From Dyadobacter luteus (GTDB lineage Bacteria > Bacteroidota > Bacteroidia > Cytophagales > Spirosomataceae), in assembly GCF_003383615.1 (NCBI RefSeq), contig NZ_QNUL01000006.1, forward strand, positions 186,001-250,000: a stretch of 64,000 bases of DNA, given 5' to 3'. A program made the position numbers and the translations under genes. Numbering within the stretch: position 1 is the stretch's first letter; each line of letters opens with the position of its first letter. Of the stretch, positions 35,200 through 44,020 are shown in pieces. Under the pieces are notes generated by a model. It was given only the letters and a program-made list of their open reading frames with translations, was not told where the DNA came from and did not search any database.

Positions 35200-37797
35200 A
35201 TGAAGAAACTACTTCTGTTATCTCTTGTCTCATTCTGGCTATTCAGCTGTGGAAGCTCAGGAAAGCTTTCAAAGGAGGAAGGTCAGAAAATCAAAGTATC
35301 CTGGAAACTCATCAGCAATTTTGTTGAGCCTGATGGTAGTTTTTCTGCAAAATTTACGCTAAAAAATGAGAGTGGGATTACACTGGACGGTACCAATTGG
35401 GCGCTATTCTTTAGTATGTCGCCTCGTCCTATCCATACCAACAAGACACCCGAACCAGCAACGGTAGAACACATCAATGGTGACTGGTATAAGATGGTTC
35501 CGGGCAAAGACTTTTCTCTTCAACCAGGAGATTCTGCAGTTATCCATTATACCGGTACAGAAGGCGTGATCAAAGAGACGGATGCGCCTCTTGGCTTATA
35601 CTTTGTATTTTATGATAAGGATGGTAAAGAAGGGGAGATTGCAGAAGTTGCTGATTATGTAATTGAGCCTTTTACAACGGAAGAGCAGATATTAAGAGGT
35701 AAAAGGGATCTTCTTAAAGTGCCAACTGCCGAGTCCCGCTATGCGAATAATCTCGCTTTTACTACACTGGCAGCTGACCAACTGCTGAAAATTATACCTA
35801 CCCCAGCCAAAATAACTGCTCCGAAAGGAGCTATAACCCTTTCCAACAGAAATCATGTGTTTTATGACGAAGGACTGGAAAATGAAGCGACTTACCTTAT
35901 TCAGAAATTAAAAGAAATTACGGGAACTGAATTTCCGGTACAGAAAGGATTGCCTGCTGCCACTGCACTTTCAGAGCCGGTGATCATTCTGAAAAATGGC
36001 AAAGTGAATGTTAGCGGAAAAACACAGGAAGCTTATACACTTGATGTGGATGCGAAGGGTATTTCTATCACAGGGGCTGATAAAGCGGGTGTGTTCTATG
36101 GAATTCAAAGTCTTCTTCAATTAGCACCGGTTGAAAATTATGCTAAACCGGTTAACGAGCTTACACTTCCTTTTGTAAATGTTCAGGATGCACCACGTTT
36201 TGTTTTCAGAAGTATGCACCTGGATGTTGCCCGTAATTTCCAGACTAAGGAATCTGTTAAGCGGGTGATAGATTTGCTGGCCTCTTATAAGATCAATCAT
36301 TTGCTTCTCTATACAGCAGAAGATGAAGGCTGGCGTGTAGAAATCGACGGACTGCCCGAGTTAACAGAAGTAGGCGGACAGCGGCAGCATACTTCTGGTA
36401 TCAATGCACCTGCATTACATCCTTCATACGGATCGGGTCCTTTTGCAAAAGATAAAAGCAAGCACGGCAGTGGATATTATACCAAAGCGGATTTTATAGA
36501 AATCCTGAAATATGCCAACGAAAGACACATCAAGATTATTCCTGAACTCAACTTTCCCGGTCATGCACTTGCTGCTATCAAGTCTATGGAAGCGCGCTAT
36601 GAGCGCCTGATGAAAGAAGGAAAAGAAAAAGAAGCGAATGAATACAGGCTGATTGATCCGGATGATAAATCGGAATACATTTCTGCACAGGCGTATAAGA
36701 ATAACGTTGTAAGTGTCGCCCGGGAGTCGACCTATCATTTCTTTGAAAAGGTGGTAGACGAAATGGCCAAACTTTACAAAGAGGCAGGACTTACCATGGA
36801 CACTTTCCACACCGGTGGTGATGAAGTGGCAGATGGAGCATGGACTAAATCCCCGATGGCAGCTCAGCTATTAAAGGAAAATCCTTCAATTGGCGGCGCT
36901 AAAAACCTGCAGGCTTATTTCTTAAGAAAATTATTGCCGAGGCTTGAAAAAAGAAATCTGAAAGTACACGGCTGGGAAGAAGTAGCTCTTACCAAGACGC
37001 CGGCAGGTGTTTACAATGCAAATCCGGAATTTGTTGGTCGTCCGGTAGTCCCTTATATCTGGAATAACGTATTTGATGTGGACTTGGGCAACAGACTTGC
37101 CAACGCGGGCTATCAGGTGGTGTTCTGTAACGTTACCAACTTTTACTTCGACATGGCCTACGACAATGATCCGAAAGAACCGGGATTATATTGGGGAGGA
37201 TTTGTTGACGCCAGAGATAACTGGGCATTTGCTCCCTTTAATATGTTCAAGACGACGGAGGAAACTGCAATGGGCAAGCCTATGAAGGAAGAGTTTGTTG
37301 GTAAGCAGTTGCTGAAACCTGAAGCGAGAAAAAATGTACTTGGAATTGAAGCGCAACTATGGGCCGAGACGATCAAGGGAAGAGATATGATGGAATATTC
37401 CATTTTACCTAAACTCATGGGCTTCTCTGAAAGTGCGTGGGCACCGGAAAGGGGCTGGGAGAATGTAGCTGATGATAACGTCAGAAAGAAGATGATGCAG
37501 GAAGGCTGGAATGTATTTGCCAATACAATGGCTCAACGCAGTATTCCTAAACTGAAATACATGAATGGAGGATATAATTACAGATTGCCGATGCCAGGTG
37601 CGATTGTAGAAAACGGGACATTGAAAGCCAATACAGAATTACCCGGGCTGGCTATTCGCTATACTACGGATGGTTCTGAGCCTACTGTGAAATCGACTTT
37701 GTACGAAGGACCGGCGCAGGTAAAAGGAATTGTAAAACTGAAAGCGTTTGACAGCGCAGGTCGTTCGGGAAGAACGAGTGTTGTCACGACAAAATGA
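35200..37797 (+). CDS. GH20 beta-N-acetylhexosaminidase lipoprotein (chitobiase type)
   Basis: 865 residues from the ATG at 35200. An in-frame TTG eight codons earlier would put charged residues before the signal, so it is not used. Lipobox FSCG (Cys ~18). Domains: a CHB_HEX-type carbohydrate-binding beta domain (about 25-160, TLDGTNWALFFSMSPRPI), GH20b (about 195-325), the GH20 TIM barrel (about 330-720) with the catalytic pair D541-E542 in FHTGGDEVADG, and a chitobiase C-terminal domain (IRYTTDGSEPT to the end). It releases terminal GlcNAc or GalNAc from oligosaccharides in the periplasm or at the outer membrane. The ROK kinase and MFS transporter downstream fit uptake and phosphorylation of the released sugar. 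Confidence 0.95.
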   Translation: MKKLLLLSLVSFWLFSCGSSGKLSKEEGQKIKVSWKLISNFVEPDGSFSAKFTLKNESGITLDGTNWALFFSMSPRPIHTNKTPEPATVEHINGDWYKMVPGKDFSLQPGDSAVIHYTGTEGVIKETDAPLGLYFVFYDKDGKEGEIAEVADYVIEPFTTEEQILRGKRDLLKVPTAESRYANNLAFTTLAADQLLKIIPTPAKITAPKGAITLSNRNHVFYDEGLENEATYLIQKLKEITGTEFPVQKGLPAATALSEPVIILKNGKVNVSGKTQEAYTLDVDAKGISITGADKAGVFYGIQSLLQLAPVENYAKPVNELTLPFVNVQDAPRFVFRSMHLDVARNFQTKESVKRVIDLLASYKINHLLLYTAEDEGWRVEIDGLPELTEVGGQRQHTSGINAPALHPSYGSGPFAKDKSKHGSGYYTKADFIEILKYANERHIKIIPELNFPGHALAAIKSMEARYERLMKEGKEKEANEYRLIDPDDKSEYISAQAYKNNVVSVARESTYHFFEKVVDEMAKLYKEAGLTMDTFHTGGDEVADGAWTKSPMAAQLLKENPSIGGAKNLQAYFLRKLLPRLEKRNLKVHGWEEVALTKTPAGVYNANPEFVGRPVVPYIWNNVFDVDLGNRLANAGYQVVFCNVTNFYFDMAYDNDPKEPGLYWGGFVDARDNWAFAPFNMFKTTEETAMGKPMKEEFVGKQLLKPEARKNVLGIEAQLWAETIKGRDMMEYSILPKLMGFSESAWAPERGWENVADDNVRKKMMQEGWNVFANTMAQRSIPKLKYMNGGYNYRLPMPGAIVENGTLKANTELPGLAIRYTTDGSEPTVKSTLYEGPAQVKGIVKLKAFDSAGRSGRTSVVTTK

Positions 37798-37821
37798 TAT
37801 AAGTAAATCCTTCTCTAAAAA

Positions 37822-37860
37822 CCTGACCTGTCTGTAAAAAGGTTTTGCAGACAGGTCAGG
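37822..37860 (+). terminator. Strong hairpin between the GH20 and ROK genes
   Basis: CCTGACCTGTCTG (37822-37834) and CAGACAGGTCAGG (37848-37860) form a perfect 13-bp stem. No T tract follows, so it may protect the upstream mRNA end or lower, rather than stop, transcription into the ROK gene. Confidence 0.55.
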
Positions 37861-37890
37861 ACAATAACAAAATACTCAACTTTTTAATTA

Positions 37891-38724
37891 ATGAATATCG
37901 GGGTAGACATCGGGGGCACCAATATCAGGGCCGGAATTGAGCTGGGTGGTGCGATTACACGTCAGTCTAAAATATCATTGGAAAACAAGGAGTCTCTTTC
38001 TTCGACACTCTCACAGCTCATGGAGCTTATCAGGCCGCTAACGAAATATCCTGTACAGGGAATTGGGATTGGTGTTCCTTCCGTGGTGAATGTCGATACC
38101 GGAATGGTCTATAATGTAATGAATATTCCTTCTTGGGAAGAAGTGGCCTTGCGGGATATTGTTGAACAAGAGTTTAATCTGCCGGTGTCTATCAATAATG
38201 ATGTAAACTGTTTTATTCTTGGAGAGCATCGATTCGGATTGGCGCGGCAATTTAAGTCGGTAGTGGGCATGGCTGTAGGTACGGGATTGGGTTCAGGAAT
38301 CATTATCGATAACAATCTGTATTCGGGTAATAACTGTGGCGCAGGCGAAATTGGAATGCTTCCCTACCGCGATTCTATTCTTGAAGATTATGTGTGCAAC
38401 AGGTTCTTTCGTAATGTACTGCAAATGGATGCCTGGGAAGCGCATAATGCAGCTTTGAAAGGTGACTTAAGTGCATTGGCCGCATGGGAGGAATTTGGGG
38501 TACATCTGGGAGCTGTGGTGAAGACAGTGATGTACACTTACGACCCTGAAGCTATTGTATTCGGAGGTTCCATAGCGAAAGCAAGCCGCTTCTTTAAAAA
38601 TAGTATGGTGAAGAGTCTGGAAGATTTTGCGTACCCGCGTTCGATCCGCAATCTTACTTTGCTTCTTTCCGAAAATGAAAATATTGCATTACTTGGAGCT
38701 GCCGCACTGATGCATAAAAACTAA
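37891..38724 (+). CDS. ROK-family sugar kinase, zinc-motif-less
   Basis: 277 residues, slightly short for ROK. The ATP motif is NIGVDIGGTNIRAGIE, the catalytic Asp lies in VSINNDVNCFILGE, and GMAVGTGLGSGIII is the second phosphate loop. The family's zinc motif (His, then C-x-C-G-x-x-G-C-x-E) should follow GAGEIG; here the text is GAGEIGMLPYRDSILEDYVC, with neither the His nor the paired cysteines. It likely phosphorylates GlcNAc or glucose in the cytoplasm, given the GH20 enzyme upstream and the MFS sugar transporter downstream. Confidence 0.88.
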   Translation: MNIGVDIGGTNIRAGIELGGAITRQSKISLENKESLSSTLSQLMELIRPLTKYPVQGIGIGVPSVVNVDTGMVYNVMNIPSWEEVALRDIVEQEFNLPVSINNDVNCFILGEHRFGLARQFKSVVGMAVGTGLGSGIIIDNNLYSGNNCGAGEIGMLPYRDSILEDYVCNRFFRNVLQMDAWEAHNAALKGDLSALAAWEEFGVHLGAVVKTVMYTYDPEAIVFGGSIAKASRFFKNSMVKSLEDFAYPRSIRNLTLLLSENENIALLGAAALMHKN

Positions 38725-38838
38725 TTTGTTCTTTTGCATTGATCACACACAGCTACCAAAGAGACTCATGAATTATATTTTAACTCACTAAATGGATCTT
38801 CCGGCAGCTTGTGCAGGGAAAGTCCAAAATTGCCTGTC

Positions 38839-40098
38839 ATGCGGAAAAATACTTTTATCGTTCTACTGATTCTCCTTATTTTCTTCGTCATATCTTTTCT
38901 GACGAATATTCTTGGTCCGATTATTCCTGAACTTGTCCGGGATTTTAATCTAAGCCTGGGACTTGCGGGCTTTCTTCCTTTTGCTTTTTTTGTTGCTTAC
39001 GGTGTTATGTCGATTCCCGCAGGGTTGCTGGTGGAAAGGGTGGGGGAGAAAAAAGTTCTACTCTGGGCCTTTCTGATATCATTTGCCGGAGCGTTTCTGT
39101 TTGCGGTCAAGCCTGGCTTTGGAATCGCATTGTTTTCCTTATTCCTGATAGGAATAGGGATGTCCATGCTTCAGGTTGTAATTAATCCATTGCTCAGAGT
39201 GGCAGGAGGTGAATCCAAATTTGCTTTCAACTCAGTGATGGCACAGCTGTTTTTCGGGGCAGCCTCATTTCTGAGCCCGCTTTTGTATAGCTATCTGGTT
39301 TCTAACGTACATAGTGCCAAGTCGGATTTTTTACTGGATTTGTTAAACAAAGTTGTACCTCAGAATTTGAAATGGGTTTCCTTGTATTGGGTTTTTGCTG
39401 TCATTTCTATTCTGATGGTTCTGATCATTGCAGTTGTCCGTTTTCCAAAAGTGGAATTAAGGGATGATGAAAAAATCGATGTCGGTAATTCGTTTCGGGA
39501 ACTGGCTGTGAACAGGCAGGTTTGGTTGTTCTTTCTTGGGATATTTTGTTACGTAGGTACCGAGCAAGGAATCGCTAACTGGATATCTCAGTTTTTACAA
39601 ACCTATCATGGTGCGGACCCGGGAACTACTGGCGCTACAGTGATCTCTAATTTCTGGGGATTACTTACTATAGGGTGCTTGCTGGGGTTACTTTTACTTA
39701 AAATATTTGATAGCCGGCAGGTGCTTATTTTGTTTACTTCCGGTGCTGTATTATCTGTATTAGCTGCTTTGTTCGGAACACTGGACACTGCGCTTATTGC
39801 TTTCCCAGCAGCTGGGTTCTTCGCCTCAGTGATGTATTCTGTTATATTCTCCCTTGCGTTAAATTCGGTGCCTCAGCACCACGGTACTTTTTCGGGTATT
39901 CTGTGTGCGGGTATTTGTGGAGGTGCAGTTGTTCCCCTTATCGTTGGAGCACTCGGAGAAGCATTTGGCCTCAGGATGGCTATGGTATTTCTGCTTGTAC
40001 CGCTAGGATATATTTTGAGTATAGGAATATGGGCACGTCCGTTGGTAACGAATGATCGGTTAGGTATTAAAAAAGAATTGTCTGAAACTAATGCTTAG
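38839..40098 (+). CDS. Sugar MFS transporter
   Basis: 419 residues from the ATG at 38839; a TTG ten codons upstream adds a charged tail without support. Twelve hydrophobic segments; the loop after helix 2 reads LLVERVGEKKVLLWAFLI, an MFS A-type motif. The overall pattern (long central loop with KVELRDDEKIDV, then FLGIFCYVGTEQGIANWISQFL) fits the fucose/glucose/GlcNAc:H+ symporter (FHS) group. Predicted to import the monosaccharide freed by the GH20 enzyme across the inner membrane. Its stop overlaps the convergent SdpI gene by 4 bp. Confidence 0.85.
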   Translation: MRKNTFIVLLILLIFFVISFLTNILGPIIPELVRDFNLSLGLAGFLPFAFFVAYGVMSIPAGLLVERVGEKKVLLWAFLISFAGAFLFAVKPGFGIALFSLFLIGIGMSMLQVVINPLLRVAGGESKFAFNSVMAQLFFGAASFLSPLLYSYLVSNVHSAKSDFLLDLLNKVVPQNLKWVSLYWVFAVISILMVLIIAVVRFPKVELRDDEKIDVGNSFRELAVNRQVWLFFLGIFCYVGTEQGIANWISQFLQTYHGADPGTTGATVISNFWGLLTIGCLLGLLLLKIFDSRQVLILFTSGAVLSVLAALFGTLDTALIAFPAAGFFASVMYSVIFSLALNSVPQHHGTFSGILCAGICGGAVVPLIVGALGEAFGLRMAMVFLLVPLGYILSIGIWARPLVTNDRLGIKKELSETNA

Positions 40099-40454
40099 TT
40101 TTTAGCTCGTCCATTTTTATCAAACTTCTTTCTTATATGAATCTCCGTCAATGGAATTACCGCGATAGAGATAATTGTCAGGAATGTTGCAGATATGTAA
40201 AACGAGTTGATCCCGCCAATTAATAAATAGGAAATGGTCTCGAAAATGATAAAAATAAAAGAAAACTTCACAAAGAGATCTGAACTGAAAGCATTCGCTT
40301 CCTTCCAGATTTCAGCATTTTTCATAGAAACATGGGTTCTGTATCCGTAAAAGGAATTGATGTTCTGAGGTTGTTTCGCCCGGAAGAATAGAGTAATTCC
40401 CAGAAATGTGACTGCGAGCGCGATATGGCCTAATAGAATTGTATTCATGTCCAT
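40095..40454 (-). CDS. SdpI-family membrane protein
   Basis: 119 residues with three hydrophobic helices. The signature NINSFYGYRTHVSMKNAEIWKEAN is that of the SdpI/YhfL C-terminal family, whose founding member gives immunity to the SdpC toxin in Bacillus. In Bacteroidota the family is common and its role unknown. It is a single gene; two start codons (40454 and 40448) are possible. Confidence 0.82.
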   Translation of the reverse strand: MDMNTILLGHIALAVTFLGITLFFRAKQPQNINSFYGYRTHVSMKNAEIWKEANAFSSDLFVKFSFIFIIFETISYLLIGGINSFYISATFLTIISIAVIPLTEIHIRKKFDKNGRAKN

Positions 40455-40551
40455 AATTCAAATCGTTTAAAGATAAATATAGCATTTTTGCTTAGAAATG
40501 AATTCAGGTTTATTAGTTTGATCATTTAATATCAATCGTTTACAGCTATTC

Positions 40552-41715
40552 ATGTACAAAATTATCCTGCTTATTGATTTCGCGGAGGATTATAGTAAAA
40601 GCCTGATGAAGGGAATCAATAGCTATTCAAGGGAGTTTGGCCCCTGGATATTTTGCCGGATGCCTCTGTTTCATAGGGAGACAGTCGGGCTCGACGGTAT
40701 TCTCAAGTGGGCTTTAGAATGGAAAGCGGATGGAATTATCGGGCAGCTTTACAATGATAAGGAAATTGGCAAGTTCGTAGAGGCAGGTATTCCGGTGATT
40801 GCGCAGGACTTCAAGGAGCGGTTTACTGAAATTCCCAACATCACCGGAGCGTATCATGAAACAGGTCAAATGGGAGCCGACTATTTCCTGAGGAAAGGAT
40901 TTACCAACTTCGCCTTCTATGGTTTCGGAGATATTGTGTGGTCGCGAGAGCGTGCGGAAGGGTTTGAAGAACGGCTGAAAAGTATGGGACATGAAGTGCA
41001 TTACTTTGAACATAAGAAAGCGCGTTCAACAGAGTTATGGTACTATAAGCCGAGTTCACTAAGTCGATGGCTGAAATCGTTGCCCAAACCTATAGGATTG
41101 ATGGCGTGCGACGACAACCAGGGGCAACATATCACAGAAGCTTGCCGTCATTTGGGGATCCGTATTCCTGAAGAAGTGGCTGTATTAGGTGTCGATAATG
41201 ATGAAATGATTTGCGATCTTTCTGATCCTCCGCTTTCAAGTATTGCACTGGATGTGGAAAAGGGAGGTTACGACACAGCGCGTTTATTGGATCATATGAT
41301 CAAAAATGGTATAGCCGAATACCACGATATTCTTGTGAAACCTACTCAGGTTATTACCAGACATTCCACGGATATCTATGCGACCAACGATGACCATATA
41401 GCGACATCTTTAAAGTTTATCCACCAGAATATTGATAAAAATCTGCATGTGGATGAAGTGGTGAAACAAGTGCCTCTGTCTCGTAGGGCACTGGAAAAGC
41501 GCTTTCTGGAAATTACAGGCTACCCGGTATATAAGTATATCTTCAATCTCAGAATTGAAAAGTTTACTCAAAAGTTGCTGGATACGGATATGTCAGTATT
41601 TGAAATCGCTCTGGACATGGGGCTCACCGACAGTAAAAATATTGCCCGCCAATTCCGGCAGGTAAAAGGCTGTAGTCCGAGTGTGTACAGAAATAGGTAT
41701 ATGGCGGGGAAGTAG
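40552..41715 (+). CDS. XylR-like regulator: sugar-binding domain plus AraC HTH
   Basis: 387 residues. The N-terminal ~275 are a LacI-type periplasmic-binding-protein sensor of the XylR kind (starting IILLIDFAEDYSKSLMKGI; RIPEEVAVLGVDNDEMICDL near its end). The C-terminal ~105 are an AraC DNA-binding domain (LHVDEVVKQVPLSRRALEKRF; MSVFEIALDMGLTDSKNIARQFRQ; GCSPSVYR). E. coli XylR has the same layout and responds to xylose. Here it follows a GH20-ROK-MFS set, which it may control; the ligand is not known. Confidence 0.9.
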   Translation: MYKIILLIDFAEDYSKSLMKGINSYSREFGPWIFCRMPLFHRETVGLDGILKWALEWKADGIIGQLYNDKEIGKFVEAGIPVIAQDFKERFTEIPNITGAYHETGQMGADYFLRKGFTNFAFYGFGDIVWSRERAEGFEERLKSMGHEVHYFEHKKARSTELWYYKPSSLSRWLKSLPKPIGLMACDDNQGQHITEACRHLGIRIPEEVAVLGVDNDEMICDLSDPPLSSIALDVEKGGYDTARLLDHMIKNGIAEYHDILVKPTQVITRHSTDIYATNDDHIATSLKFIHQNIDKNLHVDEVVKQVPLSRRALEKRFLEITGYPVYKYIFNLRIEKFTQKLLDTDMSVFEIALDMGLTDSKNIARQFRQVKGCSPSVYRNRYMAGK

Positions 41716-41725
41716 GTGGTTTAAT

Positions 41726-41886
41726 AAGGAGTTAAGAAGTTAGAAGGAGTTAAAGAAGTTAGTCTTTCGGATAATGCTCTTCAACAGCTTACTCCTCTAC
41801 CTTTTTTCTACAAAAAAACCATCCGGAAAATGCTCCCGAATGGCTAACTACTTATAACTTCTTTACCTCCTGTAACTTCTTCTTAA
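41726..41886. repeat. Imperfect inverted repeat between convergent genes
   Basis: The left arm (41726-41762) is made of GGAGTTAA/GAAGTTAG units. The right arm (41844-41886) carries their inverse (CTAACT, TAACTTCTTTA, CCTCC, TAACTTCTTCTTAA). Between them two direct copies of CGGA(T/A)AATGCTC occur (from 41768 and 41824). It fills the gap between the XylR-like gene and the broken M13 gene and could fold into a long hairpin on both transcripts. Confidence 0.65.
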
Positions 41887-41888
41887 AC

Positions 41889-43930
41889 CTACCAAATCAC
41901 AACTCTCGAAGCCTCAGGCAATACCATTTTGTTGCCTTCGCCACAGTTCCAGGCATTCTGGAATTCTTTAAGGTGAGGAAGTGGGCCATTGATACGGGTA
42001 CGTGCCGGGGAGTGCGGATCAGTCTGAACCTGATTGCGCAATGCCTCATCAGTGGTGTTCATGTGCCATACCTGAGCCCAACCGAGGAAGAATCTTTGCT
42101 TCCAGTTGAAACCATCTATCAGTTCAGGTTCCGGTTTGCCTTTCAAAGATTTTTCTAACGCGTAGTATGCGAGGGTCAAACCTCCAAGGTCAGCCACGTT
42201 TTCTCCGATTGTCAATGCACCATTGATCTTGAAACCTGGTAGCGCCTCTATACCACTGAAATAATCGATATAACGTTTCGTAAGTTTATCAAAGTTGGCA
42301 CGGTCGCTGGCAGTCCACCAGTTTTTCAGGTTACCTTCTTCATCAAACTGAGAGCCCTGGTCATCGAAACCATGTGTAAATTCATGTCCGATTACGGCTA
42401 TAATGCCTCCGTAATTGATCGCGTCATCCGCATTTCGGTTGTAGAATGGCGGTTGTAAAATTCCAGCCGGGAACACAACTTCATTACCAAGCGGATTATA
42501 GTAAGCATTCACGGTTTGCGGTGTCATGTACCACTCACTCTTGTCTACAGACTTGCCAATTTTTTTAACTGTCTCCTCATGGCTGAACAAAGATGCCGCC
42601 ACTACGTTTTCATAAAGCTTATCTTTTTCAATACTAATAGAAGAGTAATCTTTCCATTTGTCGGGGTAGCCAATCTTATATGTAAATGACTTCAGCTTTT
42701 TGTGAGCCCGTGCTTTCGTGGAGTCACTCATCCAGGTAAGCTTGTCGATACGTTCACCATATACAGCACGAACGTTTTCGATCATTTCAGATACTTTCTT
42801 TTTGTCATCCTCGGGGAAGTATTTTTTAGCAAATAGTTTACCCAATGGCATACCCAGGAGACCGTCTGTAGAGCGGATTGCTCTTTCAGTTCTTGCTCGT
42901 TGCTGTTTGGTTCCGCGCATCACGGTAGCGAAGAAACGGAAGTTTTCGTTATCAAAACCCTTTGGAAGATACCCGGCAGCCGATGAAAGTAATTGCCATT
43001 TGGTATACAACTTAAGAGTAGCGATCGGAGTCGCCTTCAGCAATTTGTTGGTATTGGTCAGGTAAGCAATATTCTGTAAGATCACAGTATCACTTTTGAT
43101 ATCCTGATTTTTCATGAAAACATCCAGATCGTAATCCGGCAAAAGTGCTTTGAAGTCTTTATAGGCTGTCTTGTTGTACGTTTTTACGGGATCACGTAGT
43201 TCTACATTGCTGAGTTGTAGTTTGGCCAGCTTGGTTTCGAAATCAAGAATGGCTTTTCCAGGATTTACATCTTTAAAACCTGCCAGTCCGAACATCGTAT
43301 CGACATGTTTTACAAACTCGTTACGAACTTTTACAGTGCTCGAATCGGCTCTTTCATAGTAGCTTTTTTCACCCAGGCTCAATCCATCCTGACCCTGATA
43401 AAGTGCATTTGTCTTACTATTTTTAGATCTCCGTCAACATAAAAACCTATGACAGTCGAAACGCTTATCTTTTGCAATTCACCGGATACCGATGCAAGAT
43501 CCTTCAAAGAAGCAATCGATTCTATTTTATCCAGATATGGTTTCAAAGGCTCAATACCTCTTTTCTCGATCGTTGCAGTGTCCAGAAACGACTGATAGTA
43601 ATCTGCGATCTGCTGCTCTTCTGTACCTTTCTTGCGATCCTTCTGTTTTGTAATTTCTTCGATGATTCCTTTCAGGCGAACCTCCTTGTTTTCTTTATCC
43701 AGAATACCGAATGCGCCCCAGCGGCTTTCTGTGCCAGGAATTGGATTATTCTTTTTCCAGCCTCCGTTCGCATAGTTATCAAAGTCGTCGCAGGCTTTAT
43801 AGGTGGAGTCAAGTGAGGTGATATCGTACCCCGGTACTTTTTCAACAGCCGATTCTTCTTTTTCCTTCTTGCAACCACTGGCAAGAAGTGAAATGGCAAG
43901 AAGAGAACAGCTCAATTTGGCTAAACTCAT
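41889..43930 (-). pseudogene. M13-family metallopeptidase, split by a one-base frameshift
   Basis: Two overlapping frames make one M13 (neprilysin/PepO-like) lipoprotein. The N-part, 43379-43930, begins with a lipobox LASGC and the M13 opening YKACDDFDNYANGGW. The C-part, to 41889, holds the zinc site VIGHEFTHGFDDQGSQFD and ENVADLGGL, ending RVVIW. At 43420-43424 the minus strand has five A; a sixth A would give DLKNSKTNALYQGQDGLSLGEKSYY and restore a single ~680-residue enzyme of normal length. As it stands the N-part stops 19 codons later and the C-part has no signal. Either a recent loss-of-function mutation, slippage at the A run, or a sequence error. The intact enzyme would cut peptides in the periplasm, fitting the M28 and POT genes nearby. 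Confidence 0.88.
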
Positions 43931-43957
43931 ATATTATTTGTTTTTTAAGTTTGTAAA

Positions 43958-43965
43958 CAAATGTA
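43958..43965 (-). promoter_or_regulatory. -7 element of the M13 peptidase gene
   Basis: On the minus strand TACATTTG (43965-43958), 27 bases before the ATG at 43930; matches TAnnTTTG. No convincing -33 partner. Confidence 0.45.
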
Positions 43966-44020
43966 GCTAATTTCACCAACTTCATTTAAATATCCATTTC
44001 TGACCTAATAATGATACTTT

